A DNA stretch of 64,000 nucleotides from Weissella coleopterorum. Its GTDB lineage: Bacteria > Bacillota > Bacilli > Lactobacillales > Lactobacillaceae. The notes beneath the pieces are model-generated. The model made no database searches. It was not told where the DNA came from and saw nothing but the letters and a program-made list of their open reading frames with translations. This document shows, in pieces, positions 10,453 through 20,650 of the stretch; positions within the stretch are counted from its first letter, which is position 1, and every line of letters begins with the position of its first letter. A program made the position numbers and the translations under genes. Where the stretch lies: positions 1,302,001-1,366,000 of the forward strand of contig NZ_CP049888.1 in NCBI RefSeq assembly GCF_011304355.1, in the 5' to 3' direction.

Positions 10453-10972
10453 GATTTTTCCTCCATTGTAGATCCGGATTTTGTTTCAACATATTCTTTT
10501 TAACACCTTTTTCAAAAAAACGATTGATTTTTGTATTCCATTGATCTGTTTCAATCAAGGGTTGAACTAATATACTCCGGACTCCAAAATTATTTGCCGC
10601 CCAAATATCTGTTAAAAGTTGATCACCAACCATCACCACTTCATTATCATTCAAATTAAGTTTTTGCATGGCCACTTTCAAGCCCTTTGTAAGTGGCTTC
10701 AATGACCGTCCTACAAAAGGTAGTGCTAAAGGCTTAGCAACCCGCTCAATGCGGTCAGAAGAATTATTTGATACTATCATGACTGGAATTCCGGCCTTTT
10801 CCATCGATTGAAGCCATTGATGCAGTTGCTCGGTACCATCAGGATTATTCCACGCAATTAAAGTATTATCTAAATCAGTTAAAATTGCTTTAATTCCATG
10901 TTCTTGCAATTCAACTGGTGTTAAATAATAAATTGCTTCAACCATCCATGTAGGAGTAAATGAACCAGTCAT
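10442..10972 (-). CDS. yqeG: YqeG family HAD-type phosphatase
   Basis: HAD-IIIA phosphatase of 176 residues. The catalytic loop LTDLDNTLIAW supplies the DxDxT motif and VMVGDQLLTDIWAA the acidic motif III. The start at 10972 (MTGSFTPTW) is chosen because AGGGA lies 7 bases upstream; an ATG at 10987 is also in frame. It is the first gene of the minus-strand run reaching to mutS and is divergent from the LysM gene. Confidence 0.9.
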   Translation of the reverse strand: MTGSFTPTWMVEAIYYLTPVELQEHGIKAILTDLDNTLIAWNNPDGTEQLHQWLQSMEKAGIPVMIVSNNSSDRIERVAKPLALPFVGRSLKPLTKGLKVAMQKLNLNDNEVVMVGDQLLTDIWAANNFGVRSILVQPLIETDQWNTKINRFFEKGVKKNMLKQNPDLQWRKNLDK

Positions 10973-11155
10973 TGAGAATTCCCTCATTTTCTTTTTTAGT
11001 CTGTTATTTTTTAATTATACGCTAGTTTCTAACGGCAATAAAGCAATAAAATGTTTAAATTCAATTTAAGACTTCTCAATTTAACGCTATAAGTTTCCCA
11101 TCAATGGTAAACTTATTTTATTAAATCTAATTCAACTTAAGTAGGGTATTTAATT

Positions 11156-11734
11156 ATGTCAAAAAAAGCTAAACTAGCGCTTAAACGAATCTTCCTGTCT
11201 GTCGTAATGTTTGTCATTACCTTTTTCCTAGCCTTTGCCATTACACGTGGGACACATAAACTATTTCACCGCGACCCAACTACTGCAAATGCGACATCAA
11301 GTAAAATTACACACCAAGTCACTAGTAGCTCCTCAAGTAAAAAAGCTACGAGCCAAAAAGCCTCAACATCTAAACACACGACAACTTATACGGTCGAAGC
11401 TGGTGATACGTTAGCTTCCATTACTGCTAAATTCAACACCACTTCAAAAGAACTCAAAAAATTAAATTCAAAAGTGGATTGGGAAGCTTTAAAGATGGGC
11501 CAGGTCATTAAAGTTCCACAAAGCAATAATACCAGTTCCGAAGCTAGCGTTACTTCTACTGAAGAAGCTACCTCTGATAGCGAATCAGCTACCGATAAAC
11601 AAACATACGTGGTCGCCAAAGGCGATACCTGGTATCGGGTTGCTTTGAACAATAACTTAACCGTCAGTGCACTCAAGGCCCTTAATCCTAATGTTTCAAG
11701 TTTGAAAACAGGAGCCTCGATTCGAATCAAATAA
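11156..11734 (+). CDS. Membrane-anchored protein with two LysM domains
   Basis: Short cytoplasmic basic N-terminus (KKAKLALKR), one membrane segment at about 12-30, a Ser/Thr-rich linker, then LysM domains at about 77-121 (VEAGDTLASITAKFN) and 148-191 (VAKGDTWYRVALNNN). LysM binds peptidoglycan, so this is a cell-wall-binding surface protein with no visible catalytic domain. It is one of few plus-strand genes, divergent from yqeG. The ribosome site (TAGGG) is weak. Confidence 0.85.
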   Translation: MSKKAKLALKRIFLSVVMFVITFFLAFAITRGTHKLFHRDPTTANATSSKITHQVTSSSSSKKATSQKASTSKHTTTYTVEAGDTLASITAKFNTTSKELKKLNSKVDWEALKMGQVIKVPQSNNTSSEASVTSTEEATSDSESATDKQTYVVAKGDTWYRVALNNNLTVSALKALNPNVSSLKTGASIRIK

Positions 11735-11932
11735 TTGATTAGTTTAAATAACCCGCTATTTAATTTAGCCTCCGCCAATGATATTCGTTAATTAAAAGGA
11801 GTTTTAATTAGCCCCTCACAAATCATGTTTAAGATTATCAGTATTTGATCAAAGGCTGCCCATACTAGCCACTGTTCTTAAAAATATAGACTTACAAAAT
11901 TTGTCTAATTTTGTCTAATAAAATAAATAAAA

Positions 11933-11962
11933 AACTCTATTCAAACTAATTGAATAGAGTTT
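11933..11962 (-). terminator. Terminator of pgk (symmetrical)
   Basis: Inverted repeat AACTCTATTCAA / TTGAATAGAGTT with A and T tracts on either side. It can end pgk on the minus strand and the LysM transcript on the plus strand. Confidence 0.85.
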
Positions 11963-11987
11963 TTTATTTTAAACACGTTTTAAATAA

Positions 11988-13211
11988 TTACTTTTCAGAA
12001 ATAGCAGCGATTCCTGGCAAAGTCTTTCCTTCAAGATATTCCAATGAAGCACCACCACCCGTTGAGATGTGGCTTAATTGATCTGCAACTCCAAGTTGTT
12101 GTACAGCAGCCGTTGAATCACCACCACCAACGATCGTTGTAGCTCCATTCTCTGTGACCTTCACCAATTCTTCACCAATGGCAAGGGTTCCCTTAGCGAA
12201 GTTCGGCATTTCAAAGACACCCATTGGACCGTTCCAAACAACAGTCTTAGCGTCTGCTAACACTGACTTGAACAATTCAATCGACTTAGGTCCAATATCA
12301 AGTCCCATGTAGCCATCCTTAATTCCTTCTTCAGCGGCAACATAAGTATCAGCATCATTGTTAAATGCATCTGCAGCAAGTGCATCTACAGGCAAAACCA
12401 ACTTATCACCAGCTTCGGCAATTAGTTGCTTAGCCAATTCAACTTTATCCTCTTCAAACAAAGAATTTCCAATTGCCTTACCATTAGCAGCATCAAATGT
12501 ATAAGCCATTCCACCACCAACAATCACTTTATCAGCCTTCTTCAATAGATTTTGGATGATCGTAATTTTATCGGAAACCTTGGCCCCACCAATAATAGCA
12601 ACGAATGGGCGTTCAGGTTCTTCAACTGCCCCACCTAAGAACTTGATTTCCTTTTCCATCAAAAAGCCGGCCGCGGTTTGTTCAATATTTGCTGCAATTC
12701 CAGCATTTGATGCGTGTGCACGATGAGCAGTTCCGAAAGCATCATTGACGAAAACATCACCTAATGAAGCCCAATACTTTCCTAATTCAGGATCGTTCTT
12801 TGATTCACGCTTAACTTCAACTCCATCAACCACATCTTCAAATCGTGTATTTTCAAATACCAAAACTTGACCATCTTCAAGATTGTTGATTGCTTCTTCA
12901 AGCTCAACGCCTTCGGTTGCAGGTACGAAAGTTACCGGTTGTCCTAACAGATCAGCCAATTTTTGTGCAACTGGCTTCATTGACAATCCCTTTTTATCAT
13001 CTTCACTCTTGATTCGGGCCAAGTGTGAGAATAAGATTGCACGACCACCTTGTTCCAAGACATATTTAATCGTTGGCAATGCTGCCACAATTCGATTGTC
13101 ATTTGAAACCATCACTTCGCCATTTTCTTCTTTTAATGGCACATTGAAGTCAACACGCATTAATACTTTTTTACCCTTTAACTCTAAATCTTCGACCGTT
13201 AATTTAGCCAT
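11988..13211 (-). CDS. pgk: Phosphoglycerate kinase
   Basis: Glycolytic enzyme making ATP from 1,3-bisphosphoglycerate. The 407-residue protein has MRVDFNVP near the start, the nucleotide-binding [20 protein letters not shown] and the C-terminal GGGDSTAAV. Length is normal. It lies 145 bases downstream of gap, with a hairpin terminator between, so it may depend on read-through or its own promoter. Confidence 0.97.
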   Translation of the reverse strand: MAKLTVEDLELKGKKVLMRVDFNVPLKEENGEVMVSNDNRIVAALPTIKYVLEQGGRAILFSHLARIKSEDDKKGLSMKPVAQKLADLLGQPVTFVPATEGVELEEAINNLEDGQVLVFENTRFEDVVDGVEVKRESKNDPELGKYWASLGDVFVNDAFGTAHRAHASNAGIAANIEQTAAGFLMEKEIKFLGGAVEEPERPFVAIIGGAKVSDKITIIQNLLKKADKVIVGGGMAYTFDAANGKAIGNSLFEEDKVELAKQLIAEAGDKLVLPVDALAADAFNNDADTYVAAEEGIKDGYMGLDIGPKSIELFKSVLADAKTVVWNGPMGVFEMPNFAKGTLAIGEELVKVTENGATTIVGGGDSTAAVQQLGVADQLSHISTGGGASLEYLEGKTLPGIAAISEK

Positions 13212-13293
13212 TTTTTTAAATCCTCATTTTCTATAATTTTTAATATTACTAACTTATTATACCGTAATTTCACGACTAAAACGCAATATTTTC

Positions 13294-13334
13294 AATAAAA
13301 AAACAGACGTTTAGATTCCTCCAACCGCCTGTTT
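13294..13334 (-). terminator. Terminator between gap and pgk
   Basis: On the minus strand AAACAGGCG / CGTCTGTTT forms a nine-pair stem (one G-U) followed by seven T. It follows gap and would lower transcription into pgk. Confidence 0.8.
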
Positions 13335-13356
13335 ACTTGCTTAAATTAGCCTAATT

Positions 13357-14367
13357 TTACAATTCTGCCAAGTGCAATAAAGTACGAACCATGTTTGAAG
13401 TAAATCCGTATTCATTATCATACCAAGCAGCAGTTTGAACCAATTGCTTGTCGCCAACAGTGATGATCTTAGTCAAAGTTGGATCAAAGACGGCACCGTG
13501 AGTGTCACCAATGATATCTGAAGAAACAATTTCGTCACCATTATAACCAAATGAAGGAGTCTCATACTTCTTAACAGCAGCATTGATTTCTTCAGCAGTA
13601 ACAGTCTTTGACAAAACAGTTGTTAATTCAGTGATAGATCCATCCACAACACCAACACGTTGTGCATGTCCATCCAACTTACCCTTCAATTCAGGGACAA
13701 CAAGTCCGATGGCCTTAGCTGCACCAGTTGAGTGAGGAATAGTGTTAACTGAAGCAGTACGGTTTGAGCGAGCCTTCTTACCCTTAGGTCCATCCAAAAT
13801 CATTTGAGTAGAAGTAAAGGCGTGAACAGTTGTCATCAAACCAAGTTCAATTCCAAATTCATTATTCAAAGCATTTGCTAATGGTGCCAATGATTGTGTA
13901 GTACATGATCCAGCAGAAACAATTTTGTCATCTGCAGTCAATACATCTTGGTTAACACCATAAACAACAGTAGGAACATCACCGGCTGGAGCAGAAACAA
14001 GCACCTTCTTAGCACCTGCATCCAAGTGAGCTTGTGACTTTTCTGCTGATGTATAGAATCCAGTTGATTCCAAAACGATTTCAACACCGTCGTTTGCAAC
14101 CCACTTCAAGTCTGCAGCATTACGTTCTGCATAAACTGTGATGTGACGTCCATTAACAACGATACCAGTTTCGTCTGCTGAAACTTCAGCATCCAAAGTT
14201 CCGTGAGTTGAGTCATACTTCAATAAGTAAGCCAACATTGCAGGGTTAGTCAAGTCGTTAATTGCAACAACTTCAATATCATCTGCAGTACCTTGTAATT
14301 CCATGATACGGCGGAATGCCAAACGCCCGATACGGCCGAAACCGTTGATACCAATCTTAACAGTCAT
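13357..14367 (-). CDS. gap: Glyceraldehyde-3-phosphate dehydrogenase, type I
   Basis: NAD-dependent glycolytic dehydrogenase, 336 residues. NAD-binding [10 protein letters not shown] is at 7-16, the catalytic Cys155 lies in SAGSCTTQS and His182 in TVHAFTS. The residue after CTT is Gln rather than the more usual Asn. The ribosome site GGAGG is 10 bases upstream. The upstream region holds a promoter and a cre-like site. Confidence 0.97.
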   Translation of the reverse strand: MTVKIGINGFGRIGRLAFRRIMELQGTADDIEVVAINDLTNPAMLAYLLKYDSTHGTLDAEVSADETGIVVNGRHITVYAERNAADLKWVANDGVEIVLESTGFYTSAEKSQAHLDAGAKKVLVSAPAGDVPTVVYGVNQDVLTADDKIVSAGSCTTQSLAPLANALNNEFGIELGLMTTVHAFTSTQMILDGPKGKKARSNRTASVNTIPHSTGAAKAIGLVVPELKGKLDGHAQRVGVVDGSITELTTVLSKTVTAEEINAAVKKYETPSFGYNGDEIVSSDIIGDTHGAVFDPTLTKIITVGDKQLVQTAAWYDNEYGFTSNMVRTLLHLAEL

Positions 14368-14404
14368 GTGTAAGAAGCCTCCAAGTATATTTTTGTTAAC
14401 GTTT

Positions 14405-14450
14405 TTTACATCTATTATTTTACGCTATTTAACTCCATTGCGCAAATAAA
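14405..14450 (-). promoter_or_regulatory. Promoter of gap
   Basis: On the minus strand TTGCGC, 17 bases, then TAAAAT (5 of 6 to TATAAT) lies 40-80 bases before the gap start. The -35 box is poor, the -10 good. Coordinates cover the whole element. Confidence 0.5.
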
Positions 14451-14500
14451 AAAAGGCATTATTTCCCTAGTTTGTGAAGTTTTTATATTGCATGATCGAC

Positions 14501-14514
14501 TGTAAGCGTTTCCA
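14501..14514 (-). promoter_or_regulatory. cre-like CcpA site upstream of gap
   Basis: TGGAAACGCTTACA on the minus strand matches the catabolite-responsive consensus TGWAANCGNTNWCA at 13 of 14 positions. It lies upstream of the gap -35 box, a position often linked with activation. Binding is inferred. Confidence 0.5.
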
Positions 14515-14613
14515 ATGGCTGTTTTTACATGTTCGTTATAATTAATTTCAACGAGTTTTTATCATTTTTTTTGATTTTTCAGCAAATTTTATTATCTAAT
14601 TTTAATCGTGGAT

Positions 14614-14628
14614 TGTGAAAGTTTCACA
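14614..14628. promoter_or_regulatory. Perfect palindrome TGTGAAA-G-TTTCACA
   Basis: A 7+1+7 inverted repeat in the 490-base non-coding stretch between gap and tRNA-Arg. It resembles a Rex operator (TTGTGAA-N4-TTCACAA) but its spacer is one base short. It could be an operator for gap or for an unknown factor. The rest of 14515-14843 shows nothing else I recognise. Confidence 0.35.
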
Positions 14629-14843
14629 TTTCATTCAGCTCCGCGTAGTTCAACACTTTCACATTCAAAAAAAGCTTCTAATAAATTTAGCTATTAATCC
14701 CATTTATGTTTTAATACTCTGCTTTCTTGGAAGTTAATATTACCCTCCGCCAAGTTCATTAATTATATATTTAACCCAAATTATTTAAGCCTTTTCCCGA
14801 CTGTGTAGCCATGATTATCTTGTACTTATTACTAGTTTTATGC

Positions 14844-14849
14844 TATAAT
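14844..14849 (+). promoter_or_regulatory. -10 box of tRNA-Arg promoter
   Basis: Perfect TATAAT 15 bases before the tRNA, with TTGTAC 18 bases upstream as a possible -35 box. Confidence 0.5.
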
Positions 14850-14864
14850 TATCAAGTTGTTAAG

Positions 14865-14936
14865 GCGCGCCTAGTGTAATGGATATCACGTGAGATTCCG
14901 GTTCTTGAGATGAGGGTTCGATTCCCCCGGTGCGCA
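14865..14936 (+). tRNA. tRNA-Arg (anticodon CCG)
   Basis: Cloverleaf read by eye: acceptor GCGCGCC pairs GGTGCGC, anticodon stem TGAGA pairs TCTTG around loop TTCCGGT, giving anticodon CCG (codon CGG), and the T-arm loop TTCGATT is present. CCA is not encoded. tRNA-Arg 3' ends are common phage attachment sites, and a phage-type regulatory module follows at 15.5 kb. Confidence 0.92.
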
Positions 14937-15055
14937 TATTGAAATCGCAATGTATTGGTACAGTGCGAATTAGCATGTTATTTATAAATCAAGTACCCAT
15001 ACGAGTACCCAATTAAAATATTCCGGTTTGGATTGATTTACATCATAATAAACTA

Positions 15056-15098
15056 AAAAAGCCTACCAGCTAGAAATTAATCTAGTCAGTAGGCTTTT
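15056..15098 (+). terminator. Strong hairpin, probable tRNA-Arg terminator
   Basis: AAAAGCCTAC / GTAGGCTTTT with an inner TAGA/TCTA extension, followed by TTTTAATTT on the plus strand. It is the first terminator-like structure after tRNA-Arg. Confidence 0.65.
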
Positions 15099-15340
15099 AA
15101 TTTGTCGAACTATATTTAGCTTGTTCAATCAAAATAGTTTCATTTAATGCCACCAAACGGCGTCAACTTCACACGCTTTATTCGAGACGTTGAATGCTTA
15201 TATTTTTGTATGCAAAGTGTTTTATTTATGGGACAACTGTCTTAATTTTAGTATTCTTTAAACCAAACTAATTAATACTTAGTTCTCTTATTATTAATTT
15301 CAGCCTTATGCTTCATCAATAGGTTTCCCAAATTAATTTA

Positions 15341-15382
15341 AAAAGGCTAATCAGTTATTAAATCCGAACCGATTAGTCTTTT
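15341..15382. terminator. Hairpin downstream of the ImmA-like gene
   Basis: AAAAGGCTAATC / GATTAGTCTTTT, fully paired on the plus strand with one G-U and with one mismatch on the minus strand; T runs exist both ways. It may end the minus-strand immA-like transcript. Confidence 0.5.
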
Positions 15383-15483
15383 GATTGATTCAATTCTGGA
15401 TGCGCCACTCACGCATCATTTTATAAGGCATAAGTTTAACTAACTGATCTGACCTTTGGCGGAACATCTCATTTAAACACTTT

Positions 15484-15939
15484 TTAGTTAATCATTCCCT
15501 GGCGCTCATAATAAGCAACCGTCTCTTCCGCAAATTCAAGATCATATCCTAGTTCATCCATGATCATCCATGGTTCAAAAGATTGATCGGGATATTTTTT
15601 AACTAGATTTAAAATGGTTTGTTCATCAGTCATATATTCAATAATAGCGGCACGCGCCTCAACTTCATCATTGCTCGCCCGTAATTCATCGTAATCTAAA
15701 TGATTTCCTAAATCAGAAATCGCATGGAAGTACTCTTCAACTAAAGTTTTTGCCTTATCAAAAATGCTTAAATTTTTATCCACAAAAATAAATGCATTTC
15801 GACCCTTTAGAAAAGCTACTCCTTCCAATTGGGTTTCTTGATATAACGGGACTGTATCTGAAATGATTGGCACAAGTTTGTGCTGCTTTAAGTCTTCCTC
15901 TACCCGTATTAACAGTTCATCATATTCATTGCTATTCAT
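15484..15939 (-). CDS. ImmA/IrrE-like phage metallopeptidase (variant motif)
   Basis: A 151-residue protein of the ImmA/IrrE type found in phage and ICE lysogeny modules, where it cleaves the partner repressor to release lytic or transfer genes. The putative zinc site reads VEEYFHAISD (near 67-76), EExxH in place of the classic HExxH, with a downstream VEARAA that could supply the third ligand. This variant is seen in lactic-acid-bacterial phages, so activity is uncertain. It overlaps the repressor gene by 4 bases (ATGA). Confidence 0.75.
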   Translation of the reverse strand: MNSNEYDELLIRVEEDLKQHKLVPIISDTVPLYQETQLEGVAFLKGRNAFIFVDKNLSIFDKAKTLVEEYFHAISDLGNHLDYDELRASNDEVEARAAIIEYMTDEQTILNLVKKYPDQSFEPWMIMDELGYDLEFAEETVAYYERQGMIN

Positions 15940-16307
15940 TTATGGTCCTCATAATCTGCCACTAAACCTTCTACATAAGATTTAGCACGATCAATTATTC
16001 TCTGGCGATCGCCATCTGGTAGGCGTGATAAATCAATTCCCCAATGCGCTGCAATAAGCGTAGGTTCTTCATTATCATGTAATTTATTCTGTTGGTCTTC
16101 AACTAATTCAGATTTCCCAACTCCAAAGAAATTAGCCATTAATTCAAGTTTATCAATTCGAGGATATGTCTTACCATTGGACCAATCCGAAACAGTTGCC
16201 GTTGAAACTCCAATCGTTTCGGCAAATTTAACCGCCGTAATACGGTTTTCTTTTAACAAACGTTTGATGTTACGCCCCATGATAATTCGACCTTCTGAAC
16301 TTGCCAT
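15936..16307 (-). CDS. Phage-type Cro/CI (XRE) repressor
   Basis: A 123-residue regulator with an N-terminal helix-turn-helix at about 13-66 (KFAETIGVSTATVSDWSNGK) and a short C-terminal part (HWGIDLSRLPDGDRQRIID) typical of phage and ICE repressors partnered with ImmA. Ribosome site AGGAG 6 bases before the ATG. It is divergent from a small membrane-protein gene, and operator-like repeats lie in the shared promoter region. Confidence 0.85.
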   Translation of the reverse strand: MASSEGRIIMGRNIKRLLKENRITAVKFAETIGVSTATVSDWSNGKTYPRIDKLELMANFFGVGKSELVEDQQNKLHDNEEPTLIAAHWGIDLSRLPDGDRQRIIDRAKSYVEGLVADYEDHK

Positions 16308-16338
16308 ATTGAACTCCTGTTTAAATTTATTTTACATT

Positions 16339-16367
16339 ATTATAAACTGAAACTTAATTAATTTCAA
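16339..16367 (-). promoter_or_regulatory. Promoter of the repressor-immA pair
   Basis: On the minus strand TTGAAA (16367-16362), 17 bases, then TATAAT (16344-16339). Its -35 box overlaps operator copy 1. Confidence 0.75.
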
Positions 16368-16379
16368 GGTTAAACCTAA
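16366..16379. promoter_or_regulatory. Operator-like repeat 1
   Basis: AAGGTTAAACCTAA, a near palindrome around GGTTWAACC. A second copy starts 29 bases on, about three helical turns. It overlaps the repressor promoter -35 box. Confidence 0.55.
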
Positions 16380-16386
16380 TTAACCA

Positions 16387-16415
16387 TTGAAATAAAGTTT
16401 AACCTAATATATAAT
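16387..16415 (+). promoter_or_regulatory. Promoter of the small membrane-protein gene
   Basis: TTGAAA (16387-16392), 17 bases, TATAAT (16410-16415) on the plus strand, the same hexamers and spacing as the divergent promoter. Operator copy 2 lies in the spacer. Confidence 0.75.
16395..16407. promoter_or_regulatory. Operator-like repeat 2
   Basis: AAGTTTAACCTAA inside the spacer of the plus-strand promoter, sharing TTWAACCTAA with copy 1. A repressor bound here would block the membrane-protein gene. Confidence 0.55.
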
Positions 16416-16466
16416 ATGATTATTCATTAAAATTTAAATTATTTGCTATTATTCAGGAGGTTTATC

Positions 16467-16667
16467 ATGTACTCAAATCTTTTTATATCATTAATTACGA
16501 TCTTTTTCTTCTCTTTGGTTTTGGTGGGCTTATATACTGTGACCAATTTTACAATTCAATCTACTGAAAAATATTGGCGCGGCATCTATCGAATGACCCG
16601 TTACCTTTATAAGCGTTTAACTGGAGAACCTAAATCAGACGCGATGTATTATGCGATTCATCATTAA
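16467..16667 (+). CDS. Small membrane protein divergent from phage-type repressor
   Basis: 66 residues starting MYSNLFISL; the start at 16467 is fixed by AGGAGG 6 bases upstream. One strong membrane segment at about 6-26 followed by a basic tail (RMTRYLYKRLTGEPK). No family recognised. It stands where a lytic or cro gene would sit in a phage switch, so superinfection exclusion, a toxin or an orphan remnant are all possible; none can be proved from the sequence. Confidence 0.65.
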   Translation: MYSNLFISLITIFFFSLVLVGLYTVTNFTIQSTEKYWRGIYRMTRYLYKRLTGEPKSDAMYYAIHH

Positions 16668-16672
16668 AAAAT

Positions 16673-16725
16673 AAAGAGAACTAATTTATTCATCTTTCCC
16701 AGATTGAACAATTAGTTCTCTTTTT
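16673..16725. terminator. Shared terminator between small membrane gene and nuclease
   Basis: AAAGAGAACTAATT / AATTAGTTCTCTTT inverted repeat with T-run on the plus strand and A/T-rich flank on the other. It can serve both converging genes. Confidence 0.8.
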
Positions 16726-16729
16726 GTTT

Positions 16730-17584
16730 CTAATTAACTCTACCAACTCCATTTTGGTAATTAATTGTGATTCCTGGCTGCACATTGGGAATTAAAACAT
16801 TCACTTGAAGGGTACCATCTGATGATTTAGCCTCAATATGGTTAACCGAAGGGACTAGATTGTTCCCCGTATAAAGCGGGGTAACCCGATATCGAACTTT
16901 TTTATTGGAGTCCAATGCCTTGCGAACCAATCCTTCGTAATAGTTTTGTCCCGTATTCTGATCATTACCATTCGAAGATTGATTAGCCCAAGCAGTTTGG
17001 GTAGTGATATTTTGCGGATTTGCTTCACTTGCATCAAAACCTTTAATGTTACCGGCCAATGCATAACCAACAGAATGACCTCGATTGTAGAGCACTTGGC
17101 TTTTCCCATTAATTCGTAGTTGTTGCCAACCAACAGGATTAATTGTCCGATTATTCCCCGTTTCTTGACGATTGCGATATTGGCGGCTTGCCTTTGACAA
17201 CCAAGCATTCGCTGCTCCCGGTCGCCCCTGTTGATCTTGACGCGCTAATTGGACATAAGGTGCTGCTGAAACATTCGTATTAAAATTAGTCTTATTTTGA
17301 TCAACTACAAAAGCCCCGGTGCCGTTATATTTAATCGATTTCGCTTTCACTTGCTTCTTAACATCTTCTGTCAAAACTGAAGTTGCTAAGCTTTCTGTTG
17401 GCTTTTCGTCATTAACTGAACCAGTTTTAATATTCTGATCAACTTTAACCGACGCCGTTGCATAATTAGCATTACTTGACGGATCTTTTTGATGTTGAGT
17501 TTCTAAATATCCTCCTGTCGCAACCACTACTGCTGCAACTAGTCCATACCATTTTTTATAATTAACCTTTTTCCTACGATTCAT
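16730..17584 (-). CDS. DNA/RNA non-specific endonuclease, membrane-anchored (EndA type)
   Basis: A 284-residue protein with a basic N-terminus and one membrane segment (about 12-27), then an extracellular ββα-metal nuclease domain. The catalytic block reads YNRGHSVGYALAG, with Asn in place of the Asp of the classic DRGH motif, followed by TQTAWANQSS supplying the metal-binding Asn. Such nucleases degrade DNA outside the cell and in some species take part in DNA uptake. It follows tag by 4 bases. Confidence 0.85.
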   Translation of the reverse strand: MNRRKKVNYKKWYGLVAAVVVATGGYLETQHQKDPSSNANYATASVKVDQNIKTGSVNDEKPTESLATSVLTEDVKKQVKAKSIKYNGTGAFVVDQNKTNFNTNVSAAPYVQLARQDQQGRPGAANAWLSKASRQYRNRQETGNNRTINPVGWQQLRINGKSQVLYNRGHSVGYALAGNIKGFDASEANPQNITTQTAWANQSSNGNDQNTGQNYYEGLVRKALDSNKKVRYRVTPLYTGNNLVPSVNHIEAKSSDGTLQVNVLIPNVQPGITINYQNGVGRVN

Positions 17585-17588
17585 TAAT

Positions 17589-18155
17589 TCAAACTCCTTC
17601 TCCGTGATATTGACATTTTACCTCATGATCGTTCACCAATCCAGCAGCTTGCATCAAAGAGTAAGTTGTCACTGGGCCCATAAACTTAAACCCAGCTTGC
17701 TTTAATTTTTTAGACAGGTCGATTGCTAATGATGTTGTCGAATCAATTACTTGATCTGTCTGAACCTGATGGTCAATCGTTTTAAAATTAACACTTTCCC
17801 ATAACAACTGATTTAATGTCACATTCTGCTTCCAGAGTTTCACCACCGCTTGAGCATTCTGAATCGTTGCAGCTAATTTTAATCGATGCCGAATAATTTG
17901 TTTATTTTGTAATAATTTTTCTAGATCAATTTCCGTCATTTCTGCAACTTTTCCGATTTCATAATTAAAAAATGCCGCTTTAAAGGCAGCTCTCTTATCT
18001 AAAACTGTTTGCCAACTTAATCCAGCTTGGTACGTTTCTAAAGATAATAGTTCAAATAATTTCTGCTCGCTATGTTCAGGAATTCCCCATTCATGATCAT
18101 GATACTCTTGTAAATTTTGTGGACCATTCACAGCCCAGCGACAACGTTCTATCAT
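17589..18155 (-). CDS. tag: DNA-3-methyladenine glycosylase I
   Basis: Removes 3-methyladenine from DNA. The 188-residue protein has the N-terminal RCRW with Cys5 and YHDHEWG, and a C-terminal NDHEVKCQYH; these provide the Cys/His ligands of the zinc site known in the family. Length is normal. It is cotranscribed with the downstream nuclease gene and separated from eno by a terminator. Confidence 0.93.
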   Translation of the reverse strand: MIERCRWAVNGPQNLQEYHDHEWGIPEHSEQKLFELLSLETYQAGLSWQTVLDKRAAFKAAFFNYEIGKVAEMTEIDLEKLLQNKQIIRHRLKLAATIQNAQAVVKLWKQNVTLNQLLWESVNFKTIDHQVQTDQVIDSTTSLAIDLSKKLKQAGFKFMGPVTTYSLMQAAGLVNDHEVKCQYHGEGV

Positions 18156-18181
18156 CTACTACCTCCTACTCCCAACAAAAA

Positions 18182-18208
18182 ATGGATTGGAAATATCTTC
18201 CAATCCAT
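18182..18208 (-). terminator. Terminator of eno
   Basis: ATGGATTGGAA / TTCCAATCCAT followed by six T on the minus strand. Confidence 0.85.
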
Positions 18209-18259
18209 CCCGAAATTCAGTCACCATTGTTTTTGCAAACCATGATTGCTCAATTTTTA

Positions 18260-20481
<2,222 letters not shown>

Positions 20482-20606
20482 GCTGCTCCCTTCACCAATC
20501 GCATATCAACATTATACCAAAAATATCAATAGAACAACATAAATTACTTTATTAAGCCATTCACAAGGTTATTTTCAACATATACCAATTTTGATTTTAT
20601 AAAAAT

Positions 20607-20646
20607 AAATCGTATAGCCACATCTCATGATCTGACTATACGATTT
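20607..20646 (-). terminator. Terminator of ptsI
   Basis: AAATCGTATAG / CTATACGATTT with ATTTTTA following on the minus strand. Confidence 0.8.
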
Positions 20647-20650
20647 TACA

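Larger units (their letters stand above)
14937..15483. other. Non-coding stretch after tRNA-Arg, possible integration scar
   Basis: No convincing gene. It contains a short direct repeat AGTACCCA at 14993-15010, a strong hairpin (15056-15098) and a second hairpin (15341-15382). Location between a tRNA and lysogeny genes suggests the remnant of an integrated element, but no integrase and no second copy of the tRNA 3' end are visible. Confidence 0.4.

Noticed and set aside
11386..11778. 130-codon minus-strand frame opposite the LysM gene
   Set aside because: No ribosome site or family sequence; the plus-strand LysM gene fully explains the region.
14985..15025. Possible integrase end or att site after tRNA-Arg (AGTACCCA repeats; minus reading LGTRMGT)
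   Set aside because: An in-frame stop directly precedes the reading and no second copy of the tRNA 3' end is visible, so no att pair can be shown.
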